From assembly GCA_012514415.1 (NCBI GenBank), contig JAAZAH010000287.1, forward strand, positions 1 through 15,062: a DNA stretch of 15,062 bases. Direction: 5' to 3'. Positions 1 to 6,314 of the stretch are shown piece after piece. The first letter of the stretch is position 1, and the number at the start of each line of letters is the position of its first letter. A program made the position numbers and the translations under genes. The notes under the pieces are model-generated. The model saw only the letters and a list, made by a program, of their open reading frames with translations, ran no database searches and was not told the origin of the DNA. The DNA comes from Sandaracinaceae bacterium (GTDB taxonomy: Bacteria > Myxococcota_A > Polyangia > Polyangiales > Houyiibacteriaceae).

Positions 1-723
1 CTCATCTGCGATAGCGGCCTCAACGAGCGCCGCGGGAAGGATGGCGAGCTCACCCGTACGCGCTCCGTCAGGATCCCAACCGATGCCCGTGACGACGTTC
101 CCATCGTGGTCGATCGCGAGCCCTGCTGAGGCGCCCGGGATCCCTTCAAGCAGGAGAACTGGTTCGGCGGGGGGATCGGCCTGCGTGTCGAGGATGAGGA
201 TCGCGCTCCCGGAGAACCAGCCCGCGTTCAGGAGCAGGTAGCGTGAGTCGCGCCAGATGGCGTCATAATAATTCGCCTCGAAAGCTCGAACCTCGGGATG
301 CGCCGAGATATTCGGTGGCGCGCTCCGGCTCAATAGCGACGCGCTCGCGAGATAGATCGGCTGAAAATAACCTACGCCGACCGCGATCTGCGATCCATCA
401 GGAGAGATCGCGATGAAGCTCGGATCCATGCTCTCGGAGGTCGTCGCGACGGGAAAAAAGTCGCTCGTTCCAAAGCGCTCCTGAAGAAAGAGCGTGCGCC
501 CGCTCGCTGCTAAGATCCGCCCCGGCAAGGCGTAGCCATCAACGAATCCCGCGCTCTCCTCTGGGAAGGAGGTCGCGAGTGTGAAGAAGCCGCCGCCCGC
601 CGGATCGCTGGGGAGCTCAAGCGCCCAACCAGGCTCGGTCTGATAGCCTTGGGCCGCCACCGAAGCGGCGCTCACGATGAGCGCGAGGCAGAGTGAGAGT
701 GTTCTTAAAATAGGGTTACGCAT
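1..723 (-). CDS. Secreted propeller-like protein, 3' end outside window
   Basis: An open frame of 241 codons begins at ATG 723 and runs off the left edge without a stop, so the C-terminus is missing. The first 24 residues form a clean Sec signal peptide: a short basic N-terminus, a hydrophobic core and a VAA/QG cleavage site. The mature part has motifs typical of beta-propeller blades, for example AISPDGSQIAVG (about residues 105-116) and LAIDHDGNVVTG (about 202-213), with tryptophans and paired aromatic residues between them. I do not recognise a named family with certainty. From memory, similar secreted propeller-like proteins occur near B12-transport genes, and Bacteroides BtuG is a B12-binding propeller, but that link was not checked. 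The start is well supported: it overlaps the stop of the upstream lipoprotein gene by one base (TGATG) and has a strong GGAGGTGA ribosome-binding site inside that gene's last codons. The two genes are therefore almost certainly cotranscribed and translationally coupled. Confidence 0.85.
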   Translation of the reverse strand, partial: MRNPILRTLSLCLALIVSAASVAAQGYQTEPGWALELPSDPAGGGFFTLATSFPEESAGFVDGYALPGRILAASGRTLFLQERFGTSDFFPVATTSESMDPSFIAISPDGSQIAVGVGYFQPIYLASASLLSRSAPPNISAHPEVRAFEANYYDAIWRDSRYLLLNAGWFSGSAILILDTQADPPAEPVLLLEGIPGASAGLAIDHDGNVVTGIGWDPDGARTGELAILPAALVEAAIADE

Positions 724-1574
724 CACTCACCTCCGAGCGTCAAGACGGTAATGGATCCGCCAGCGCAGCCGCTCGCGAGATCGTTAAAGTCGGAAAATTC
801 GGCGTCGATCGCGCCTTGGATATCGGGCGCGCCGCGCCTGCACACGCGGAGCTCGCCCTCTGCTGCGAAAAAATCGAGATGAGCGACGGAGCCATTTTCA
901 TCCCGGAGGACGAGCCGATCCATATCGGAGCAGACGCGCTCGATGGAGAAGAGGAGCGGCGGATTCTGAAGCGTCGGCGCGCCTTCTGGGACGAACGTAT
1001 ACGTCGTCGCTGTCGTGGTCGCGCGCAGCCAATGCTCGTTGCCTGCCGAGTCCGAATAGTCGCCCGCGATGGGAAGCTCGCGCTGGAGACTGCATGCCGC
1101 GGGGATGAGATCGCAGAGATATTGAGTGGCGTCGTGGTCGACCTCGTCATCGTCAAGGATCCCGTTCAGGTTCACGTCCCGGCCGAGCTCGACGCGGACT
1201 CCACCTGCATCACACGCATCACCGGCGGGGATGCGGCTGAGCCTCACGAGGCTCGAGGCGCCGGCAGCGCCATCGGTTCCGTGGCAAACAAAGGTGACGC
1301 TCGTGACCTCGTCCTCGCTCAAGGCGCCGTCGCGATTTAGATCGGCGCCCGAGGCGATGCGATGACCGCCGGCTTCACACTCCTCGCCAGCGGGCTCAGG
1401 TGACGTCACCAAGAGCACATGCGGAGCGTCTTTACCTGCCGCGCCATCGGAGCCGGGCACGCCATCCTCTGCGCAAGCGGCCAATACGAGGGCGCCGCAT
1501 ATCGAGAGCAGCGTCGCGCGCCAAGCCTTCCTCGACAGCCAGCGCAGCGCCTCACTCTTTTTTCGGGGTTCCAT
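723..1574 (-). CDS. Lipoprotein with two DUF7151-type repeats
   Basis: This 283-aa protein has a long basic N-terminus, a hydrophobic segment and a lipobox ending LVLAAC, which makes Cys34 the probable lipidated residue. A short collagen-like stretch (GVPGSDGAAGKD, 38-49) follows. Two repeats come next, at about residues 50-98 and 104-154. Each has a PEPAG- or IPAG-like turn, a CxAGG motif, an acidic loop and a closing cysteine. The acidic loops (DLNRDGALSEDE at 78-89 and DVNLNGILDDDE at 133-144) resemble calcium-binding EF-hand or dockerin loops. The pattern matches the DUF7151 repeats I know from myxobacterial lipoproteins; that match is from memory. The C-terminal 120 residues have further paired cysteines and no recognised fold. 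The gene is the first of a - strand pair, and its stop overlaps the next start. A long hairpin (1576-1615) ends one base before its ATG. Its molecular role is unknown; an anchored, possibly calcium-stabilised surface protein is the safest description. Confidence 0.85.
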   Translation of the reverse strand: MEPRKKSEALRWLSRKAWRATLLSICGALVLAACAEDGVPGSDGAAGKDAPHVLLVTSPEPAGEECEAGGHRIASGADLNRDGALSEDEVTSVTFVCHGTDGAAGASSLVRLSRIPAGDACDAGGVRVELGRDVNLNGILDDDEVDHDATQYLCDLIPAACSLQRELPIAGDYSDSAGNEHWLRATTTATTYTFVPEGAPTLQNPPLLFSIERVCSDMDRLVLRDENGSVAHLDFFAAEGELRVCRRGAPDIQGAIDAEFSDFNDLASGCAGGSITVLTLGGE

Positions 1575-1575
1575 T

Positions 1576-1615
1576 TTGTCTTCGCTTTCTCAAATCGGAG
1601 AAAGCGAAGAGACAA
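1576..1615 (-). promoter_or_regulatory. Strong hairpin abutting the 1574 start codon
   Basis: TCTTCGCTTTCTC (1579-1591) and GAGAAAGCGAAGA (1598-1610) are a perfect 13-bp inverted repeat around a 6-nt loop. The stem continues for three more pairs (1576-1578 with 1613-1615) across a 2-nt bulge. Read on the - strand it ends one base before the ATG of the DUF7151 lipoprotein gene, so its 3' arm covers the place where a ribosome-binding site must lie. No U-run follows on either strand, so it is not a typical intrinsic terminator. It could be a translational control hairpin in the mRNA or a palindromic protein-binding site in the DNA. The structure is certain; the function is inferred. Confidence 0.55.
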
Positions 1616-1973
1616 AGGACGGACCACCCCGCCATTCGCCTCCACCGCCATCCCCGATGCGGTACAGAGTCGTTGCGAGCAGGTAGGTGTCGGGCTCGGC
1701 GATCGAAGATCGATCGCGCTCACCGTGGCGGGTCCGCGCCAGATTCTCACTGGCTTCCCTTCGGGCGAGGGATTTTCTCTTCCTCCGCCCTGCCGAGTCA
1801 CGCCGCTGACGCGCCGCGCTCGACCCATTCGCGAGGCTGGTCTTAGACGAGCCGAGCCACCCCGTCAACCGGACTGCAGCGCACCCCGGAGAGGTGACGC
1901 GAGATCAGCTCGAAAAAATGTAAGCACCCTCAAGGCGAGCAGCGATGGCGAGAGCTCCTCCTCAGCCGGCGGT
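1616..1973. other. Gene-free part of the divergent intergenic region
   Basis: This roughly 360-bp stretch lies between the divergent lipoprotein gene and the riboswitch. The frames that stay open here are short, rich in Arg, Ser and Pro, lack a convincing ribosome-binding site and resemble no family. I see no tRNA-like, rRNA-like or repeat structure, and no clear sigma-70 promoter for the - strand gene pair, although a promoter for that pair must lie here or slightly upstream. Confidence 0.5.
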
Positions 1974-2002
1974 TTGACTATGCGTCCACGCCAAAGTAGT
2001 TG
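1974..2002 (+). promoter_or_regulatory. Possible promoter for the B12 riboswitch transcript
   Basis: A TTGACT box (1974-1979) matches the sigma-70 -35 consensus at five of six positions. It is followed after 17 bases by TAGTTG (1997-2002), a poor -10 box with only about three matches. A start site some 7 bases later would fall at about 2009, directly before the first strand of riboswitch helix P1 (2011-2015). The position is attractive, but the weak -10 keeps this a candidate only. Confidence 0.35.
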
Positions 2003-2007
2003 ATCGA

Positions 2008-2195
2008 CGTGCTGGTGTCCTGAGCACGCGCTCGGGGCGAATAGGGAACCTGGTGAAAATCCGGGGCTGCCCCGCAGCGGTATGCGAGAACGAAGCCCAC
2101 GCGGCGCACTGCACTCATCGAGGGCGGGAAGCGGTGGGCGCTAGAGATCCGGCCTTGGCCGAAGCGCTCGTGAGCCCGAAGACCTGCCAGCGCTC
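2008..2195 (+). ncRNA. Cobalamin (adenosylcobalamin-class) riboswitch aptamer
   Basis: Nearly all conserved blocks of the cobalamin aptamer can be read in order. They are the P1 strand GCTGG (2011-2015), the GGGAACC-TGGTGAAAATCC core (about 2044-2062), GGGGCTGCCCCGCAGCGGT (2063-2081), and the B12 box AGCCCGAAGACCTGCC (2173-2188). The closing P1 strand CCAGC (2187-2191) is complementary to the first. Peripheral helices lie between 2085 and 2165. The aptamer reads on the + strand and so belongs to the transcript of the lipoprotein gene at 2519. Established knowledge of this class says that bound cobalamin represses downstream expression, so the lipoprotein should be made when B12 is scarce. Confidence 0.95.
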
Positions 2196-2256
2196 AGCCG
2201 CGGAGAGAAAGCCGCGAGCTGAAGCGACCAGAGAGCCCCGAGGGAGGGTGCTGGTC
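2191..2256 (+). promoter_or_regulatory. Putative expression platform: two tandem hairpins
   Basis: Directly behind the aptamer, 2191-2203 pairs with 2212-2226 to give 13 base pairs with two single-A bulges and an 8-nt loop. Its first base is also the last base of P1. A second hairpin follows at once, with GACCAG (2226-2231) pairing with CTGGTC (2251-2256). Neither is followed by a run of T, so they do not look like a simple intrinsic terminator. They may act through alternative pairing or Rho. The pairing is visible; the regulatory role is inferred from position. Confidence 0.4.
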
Positions 2257-2276
2257 GGAGCGAGCGCTGGAGCGCG

Positions 2277-2522
2277 ATGCGTGCGCATCGACGTCTGTTT
2301 CGCTGCTCGCGCGATGAACACCCAGACATGGAGAGCGAATCGATGATGACAGAGAATTGTGCGATGAGCCGGCATAGCGCTGAAGCGTCAATGGCGCAGC
2401 ACTGCCATAGCGCGCGAGAGAGAGTGAGCGTTAGCGATCCCGCTCTTCAATCCGGAGGGGGCGCCACGTTGGAAGCTAGGATGTCTGCCCTCCATACGAT
2501 CAAGGATGCGAGGGCGCGATGA
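2277..2522 (+). CDS. Possible leader ORF coupled to the B12-regulated gene
   Basis: An 81-codon frame starts at ATG 2277, four bases after GGAG, and ends in a TGA that overlaps the ATG of the lipoprotein gene (ATGA at 2519-2522), the usual geometry of translational coupling. The protein has no signal peptide or membrane segment and matches no family I know. Its middle is rich in Met, Cys and His (about residues 23-46). Composition and length are also compatible with a chance frame in a 327-bp leader, so it is listed with low confidence. If real, it could carry the ribosomes that make lipoprotein translation respond to the riboswitch. Confidence 0.25.
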   Translation: MRAHRRLFRCSRDEHPDMESESMMTENCAMSRHSAEASMAQHCHSARERVSVSDPALQSGGGATLEARMSALHTIKDARAR

Positions 2523-3229
2523 GGAAGCCCTACGGCATCGTGCTTGGTCTGCTGACTCTCGCTGGCTGCTATGAGAGCCATCCCCTTCCGCTATTTTTAG
2601 AAGACGCCGGGCTGAGCGACGCCTCGCTCCCTCCTGATGATCGCGAAGACTCGGGAATCGACATCGATGATCGAACACCGAATTGCCGGGAGCCAGGAGC
2701 ACGGTTCATCACGAACGTCGTCGATTATCATTTCGGACCGGGCCAGGACTTCAACCAAGAGGAGGGCTTCCCCGAGGCCCTCTATGGCCCGCCGCGGGCG
2801 AACGACGCGTATTCAGTCGTCTCACTCGGCAACGGCGGCTTTGTGATCGTCGAGTTTGAAGGCAACGCCATCGTCGACGGGCCCGGTCCTGATTTCATCG
2901 TCTTCGAAAACCCTCTGCCCCATTTCGTCGAGCTGGCCACTGTTTCGGTGAGCAACGATCTCATCACGTGGCACGAATTCCCGTGCACGGCGGCTCAAGA
3001 TGGGCCCGACTACGGATCCTGCGCTGGCGTCGGGATCGTATATTCACATCCTGATAATGGCCTCGATCCGCTCGATCCCGAGCTCGCCGGCGGCGACGCC
3101 TTTGATCTTGCCGATCTCGGCGTCGCCGAGGCTCGATATATCCGCATCCAGGACCGAGAGGATCTGGAGGGGCCGGCTGGGGTCTTCGATCTCGACGCCG
3201 TCTCCATCATCAACGCTCGCTGTCCCTAA
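2519..3229 (+). CDS. B12-riboswitch-controlled surface lipoprotein
   Basis: This 236-aa protein has a short hydrophobic N-terminus ending in a lipobox LTLAGC, so Cys17 is probably lipidated. An acidic, disordered-looking linker (about 25-52) is followed by one globular domain (57-236). That domain has the motifs FGPGQDF (72-78), FPEALYGPP (84-92), IVDGPGPDFIVFENP (118-132), an ELATVSVSNDLITW strand (138-151) and GGDAFDLADLG (191-201). Cysteines at 57, 156, 168 and 235 could form two disulfides. From memory this matches a family of exported cell surface proteins found next to B12 uptake genes in several phyla; no family number is claimed. It is the only good gene behind the cobalamin riboswitch, so a role in capturing or handing over corrinoids at the cell surface is a reasonable inference. 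A GAGGG site lies 5 bases before the ATG. The gene converges with the oxygenase gene. Confidence 0.88.
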   Translation: MRKPYGIVLGLLTLAGCYESHPLPLFLEDAGLSDASLPPDDREDSGIDIDDRTPNCREPGARFITNVVDYHFGPGQDFNQEEGFPEALYGPPRANDAYSVVSLGNGGFVIVEFEGNAIVDGPGPDFIVFENPLPHFVELATVSVSNDLITWHEFPCTAAQDGPDYGSCAGVGIVYSHPDNGLDPLDPELAGGDAFDLADLGVAEARYIRIQDREDLEGPAGVFDLDAVSIINARCP

Positions 3230-3269
3230 GCGGACGAGCACACCGCGGCGCGTTTCCGGGCGGACGAGC

Positions 3270-4325
3270 CTACGCGCGCGCCTCATTCCGCGGGTCAAAT
3301 TGCTCGGTCCATTTCCGATAGGCGTAGATGGGCCCGTCGCCTTCGGCGAGCGCGGGCCGAGCGATCGAGGTCTTATTCTTCCAGATCTCGAAATCCTGGG
3401 AGACGTCGTGTTTGTAGCCGATCATCGAGGCCCGGAGGACGCCCTCGCGGAGGATCGTCTTCGGGACAAAGCGAAGGAGCGGATGAATGCTCTCCGGATG
3501 CTCCATTCCCTTGGTACGAATCGCGATTTTCGCGCTCAGCATGCGCTCGTCCATCGCGGTCGGGAAGACGTAATGGCGTGAGCGCAGGCCGTGCTCGGGC
3601 ACGCTCACCTCGACGAGCGAAAAGCCGAGTCCCCACTTGATGATGGTGAATTCGGCGCGCATCTTCCCGCGACGGCCAAAGATGCCCGCCGGGCGCTTCA
3701 TCGCGTAGCGCACGGTAAGGAAGGGACCGTCTGTTTCGAGCGGCGAGAGCATCTCGACGTCTGAATAGCCATGAACGGCGGCGAAATGCCCGATGTCCAC
3801 GCTATTTTCAGCGGTATCGTAGGGATTCGCCTCGATATGCCATTCGTGGTGAGCGAGGGAGGAGTAGCCTGAATCGTCGAAAACGGGGACTTCCCAAGTG
3901 GGCGGAGCAAAGGAAGCGTGGTGCCAGACGAGGACGATGCCGTTCTGCTCGCGCACGTGCCACATCCGCAAACGGGCTTTACGCGGAGGCGCGGTGCCGT
4001 ATCCGGTGCGGGTGCACTGCCCCTCGGGGCCAAAAGCGAAACCGTGAAACGGGCAAACGATCTCCTCACCTTCGACGCGCCCGCCATGACCGAAATGCGC
4101 GCCCATATGCGGGCAAAACGCATCGGAGACGACGGCGTCACCGCTTTCGGTGCGATAGGCGACGAGATCTTGCCCCATGAACTTACGCGAGAGGATGGTG
4201 CCGGGCTTGAGCTCATCCGAGAAGGCGATCACAAACCAGCCGGTGGGAAACGCTTCGAGGCGATTCTTTGCGCGCGTGCTCAGCTGCACGAACGTCTCTT
4301 GAGGGTGCTCGTTCTTCGCGTTCAT
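3270..4325 (-). CDS. Rieske non-haem iron oxygenase, KshA/DAF-36-like
   Basis: This 351-aa protein is a terminal oxygenase of the Rieske family. The N-terminal domain carries the [2Fe-2S] ligands Cys71 and His73 (CPH) and Cys91 and His94 (CPFH), 17 residues apart. The catalytic domain has the mononuclear iron motif ENSVDIGHFAAVH: Asn174, Asp177 as the likely electron-transfer bridge, and iron ligands His180 and His185. Asp311 in QDFEIW is the probable third ligand. The tail (DGPIYAYRKWTEQF, 330-343) is typical of the group containing 3-ketosteroid 9-alpha-hydroxylase KshA and the cholesterol 7-desaturase DAF-36/Neverland. A sterol or steroid-like substrate is therefore plausible but unproven. 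No signal peptide or membrane helix is visible, so it is probably cytoplasmic. A reductase partner is not encoded nearby. The ATG is secure because an in-frame stop lies only two codons upstream, although the ribosome-binding site is weak. Confidence 0.92.
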   Translation of the reverse strand: MNAKNEHPQETFVQLSTRAKNRLEAFPTGWFVIAFSDELKPGTILSRKFMGQDLVAYRTESGDAVVSDAFCPHMGAHFGHGGRVEGEEIVCPFHGFAFGPEGQCTRTGYGTAPPRKARLRMWHVREQNGIVLVWHHASFAPPTWEVPVFDDSGYSSLAHHEWHIEANPYDTAENSVDIGHFAAVHGYSDVEMLSPLETDGPFLTVRYAMKRPAGIFGRRGKMRAEFTIIKWGLGFSLVEVSVPEHGLRSRHYVFPTAMDERMLSAKIAIRTKGMEHPESIHPLLRFVPKTILREGVLRASMIGYKHDVSQDFEIWKNKTSIARPALAEGDGPIYAYRKWTEQFDPRNEARA

Positions 4326-4458
4326 CGTTCAACACTGTGGTTGGGGCGCCTTCCCGCGCGGCGCGGACGGCGCATGGATCGAGACGGGTCAGCCCGGAGC
4401 GGAGCCCGCCCCCCTCCGAGCGTGATGTTTAGACCCGAGGTTGAGAACACGAAATAAC

Positions 4459-4495
4459 CCTTCCGCGGCACCGTGACAAGCGGAGCCGCGGAAGG
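4459..4495 (-). terminator. Candidate terminator behind the EF-hand gene
   Basis: CCTTCCGCGG (4459-4468) and CCGCGGAAGG (4486-4495) form a perfect 10-bp GC-rich stem with a 17-nt loop, 26 bp past the EF-hand stop. On the - strand the stem is followed by GTTATTTCG, only a weak U-rich tail. It is probably the 3' end signal of the EF-hand transcript and would separate it from the oxygenase gene. Confidence 0.55.
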
Positions 4496-4520
4496 TTCGG
4501 AAAAATCCCCAGCGGAGTGA

Positions 4521-5147
4521 TCAGCGGGAGCGCTTCGCCGGATGCGGGCCGCGGTGATGGGGGCCACGCTTGCCGGGCTTTCCGCGGCGGAATTCATCGC
4601 GGGTCAGCACACCGTCGTTATTCTTATCCATCTTCTCGAAGCGGGCGATCGAGGCGGCGCGGGCTTCATCGCGCGTCACGATGCCATCACCGTTCTGATC
4701 CAGCTTCGTCAGAAAACCGCCCGCGCGCTCGCAGTGGTTTCCGCGCTGCCCACGCTTTGCCGACAGCTCCTCTTGGGTAAGAATGCCGTCGCCGTTCGCG
4801 TCGAGGGCCTGGAATCGAGCTTCGGGCATCCGCTTCATCTCGTCGCGGCTAAGCCGCCCATCACCGTCGCGATCCATCCTCGCGAAATGGTTCGCGCCTT
4901 TCGCCTCACAGCTCACCCGCATCTCTTCGGCCGTGACGCGCCCATCGTTATTACGATCAAGGCGCTGGAATCGGGCCTCCGAGCGTGCGAGCCATTGAGC
5001 CTGCGTGATGGGCTGGGGCTGTGGGCGCGACCCTTCGGCTCTCGCCTCGGACGAGCGATTGCGCGGGCCTTGCCCTTGGGCGTCGGCGAAGGCCATAGGG
5101 GCGGCGAGGAGAGTGAGGGCGGCCATCCAGAGTGCTTTGTTCTTCAT
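4521..5147 (-). CDS. Exported protein with five EF-hand calcium loops
   Basis: This 208-aa protein begins with a signal peptide of about 21 residues (cleavage near AFA/DAQ), followed by a Gln/Pro/Arg-rich linker. It then carries five canonical 12-residue EF-hand loops starting at residues 64, 92, 116, 150 and 174. Each has Asp at position 1, Asp or Asn at 3, Asp at 5, Gly at 6, a hydrophobic residue at 8 and Glu at 12, so all five should bind calcium. The C-terminus (about 189-208) is very basic and His-rich. The loops are spaced in the pattern seen in bacterial periplasmic EF-hand proteins. It probably acts as a calcium buffer or sensor, or a calcium-stabilised adhesive protein; no enzymatic domain is present. 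An AAGGA site lies 7 bases before the ATG. The 142-bp upstream gap suggests a promoter of its own, but none could be assigned. Confidence 0.92.
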   Translation of the reverse strand: MKNKALWMAALTLLAAPMAFADAQGQGPRNRSSEARAEGSRPQPQPITQAQWLARSEARFQRLDRNNDGRVTAEEMRVSCEAKGANHFARMDRDGDGRLSRDEMKRMPEARFQALDANGDGILTQEELSAKRGQRGNHCERAGGFLTKLDQNGDGIVTRDEARAASIARFEKMDKNNDGVLTRDEFRRGKPGKRGPHHRGPHPAKRSR

Positions 5148-5289
5148 CGTTCTTTCCTTCGTTTACTTGCCCTTGCTTGGCGCGTTCTTGCCTTGCTCGT
5201 GGCGTTGGGGGGGGATTCCCATCGTGTTCAGAGAGAGGAACGCGGGACGAAGGAAAACGATTCAAGAAAAATTCGGATAAGCCTCCGTT

Positions 5290-6309
5290 TCACTTCACGT
5301 CGATCGCTGCGTCGATGAAGCCGATCCCACCGCGCTCATCGCGGACGACGGCATAGATATGCACCCGCCTCTCTTCCTCGATTCCATCGAGGTAGAGCAG
5401 GTTCTCCGAGTCCCGCTCTTCTTCACCATGATCGCGCCCTGTGCGATCGAACTCGAAGAATCCACCGGTCGAATACCAAGCGACGCGCATCGCTTCTCGG
5501 CGTTCGACGAGGGAGAGATCCTCCTGATCGTAATAGATGAATGGCTCCGCTCCGTTGCAGCCGCCGGGCTCGAGATCGTCGATGCGATCTGGACAATGGG
5601 GCCACTCCACCACGACTCGGAGCGCGGCGGAGCGATCGACCGTCGGGATCTCGGTTTGGTTTTCACCGAGCACCCGCGTAAGGAGGAGGTCCTCGCCCTT
5701 GTAGATCTTGACACTAGAAAGATCGGGGTTCGTGTTCATCCGATAGCGTCTATTGAACGCGATGCGATCGTCCGCGGAGCCGACCCCGATGCCGCAGAAG
5801 ATGCGCGTCTTTTGGAAAGCAAAACGGGGCTCATCCTCTACGAAGAACATCGCTCGGACGGGCTGAAAATAGCCCGTCGTACCATCCGGATCGAACGGGC
5901 GACCGGGCGGCTCGTCGGGGAGCGGCGCCGGGATCTCGGGACCGAAGATCCGGCATCCAAGACCTGGAAGAGCACCCTCGGCCTCGAGCGACGCACTCCC
6001 AAACTCTTCGAGCGCCGGATCCGACTCGCGCGCACAGTTTGGATGAACGGAGCCGAGCGAAGAGAGGGGCGTACGCTGATTGCAGAAGGCCCATTCGATG
6101 GTGTCGTCGATCGCGCCAGCTTCACCCGCAAGCAGCGCTCGGTAGCGGACGGTCTCGCCGGGACGCGCTTCGGCGGGCTCAGCGCGGATCGCGAGGATCC
6201 GCGGCTCGTCGAGAAGATAGAGACGATCGTCGAGCTCGGGCGCGCATCCGATGGCGCCGAGTACGAGAGCGAGGAAAGGGATGCGTCCAAAGATTCGGTT
6301 GAGGCTCAT
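5290..6309 (-). CDS. Lipoprotein, last gene of the TonB cluster
   Basis: This 339-aa protein starts at ATG 6309, five bases after the receptor stop, with GGTGA in front. The frame stays open further upstream, but only because it is read as a shadow of the receptor gene. The N-terminus has a hydrophobic core and a lipobox LGAIGC, so Cys22 is the likely lipidated residue. The mature part begins with an Ig-like strand pattern (LDEPRILAIRAEPAEARPGE, 33-52). It contains several cysteines (76, 92, 119, 172, 239, 251) and ends with VHIYAVVRDERGGIGFIDA, also Ig-like. I recognise no named family. Its tight coupling to the TonB-dependent receptor suggests a surface or periplasmic partner that helps capture or pass on the substrate. 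Confidence 0.85.
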   Translation of the reverse strand: MSLNRIFGRIPFLALVLGAIGCAPELDDRLYLLDEPRILAIRAEPAEARPGETVRYRALLAGEAGAIDDTIEWAFCNQRTPLSSLGSVHPNCARESDPALEEFGSASLEAEGALPGLGCRIFGPEIPAPLPDEPPGRPFDPDGTTGYFQPVRAMFFVEDEPRFAFQKTRIFCGIGVGSADDRIAFNRRYRMNTNPDLSSVKIYKGEDLLLTRVLGENQTEIPTVDRSAALRVVVEWPHCPDRIDDLEPGGCNGAEPFIYYDQEDLSLVERREAMRVAWYSTGGFFEFDRTGRDHGEEERDSENLLYLDGIEEERRVHIYAVVRDERGGIGFIDAAIDVK

Positions 6310-6314
6310 GAATC

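Noticed and set aside
1576..1615. Intrinsic terminator
   Set aside because: The stem is strong but no T-run follows on either strand, and it touches a start codon instead of a gene end.
1419..2003. + strand 194-codon frame in the intergenic region
   Set aside because: It begins inside the opposite lipoprotein gene, has Arg/Ser/Pro-rich shadow composition, no signal or domain, and runs up to the riboswitch.
3230..3270. Direct repeat GCGGACGAGC at 3230-3239 and 3260-3269
   Set aside because: Only 10 bp, not palindromic, in the short gap between convergent genes. Too short to call a mobile or attachment site.
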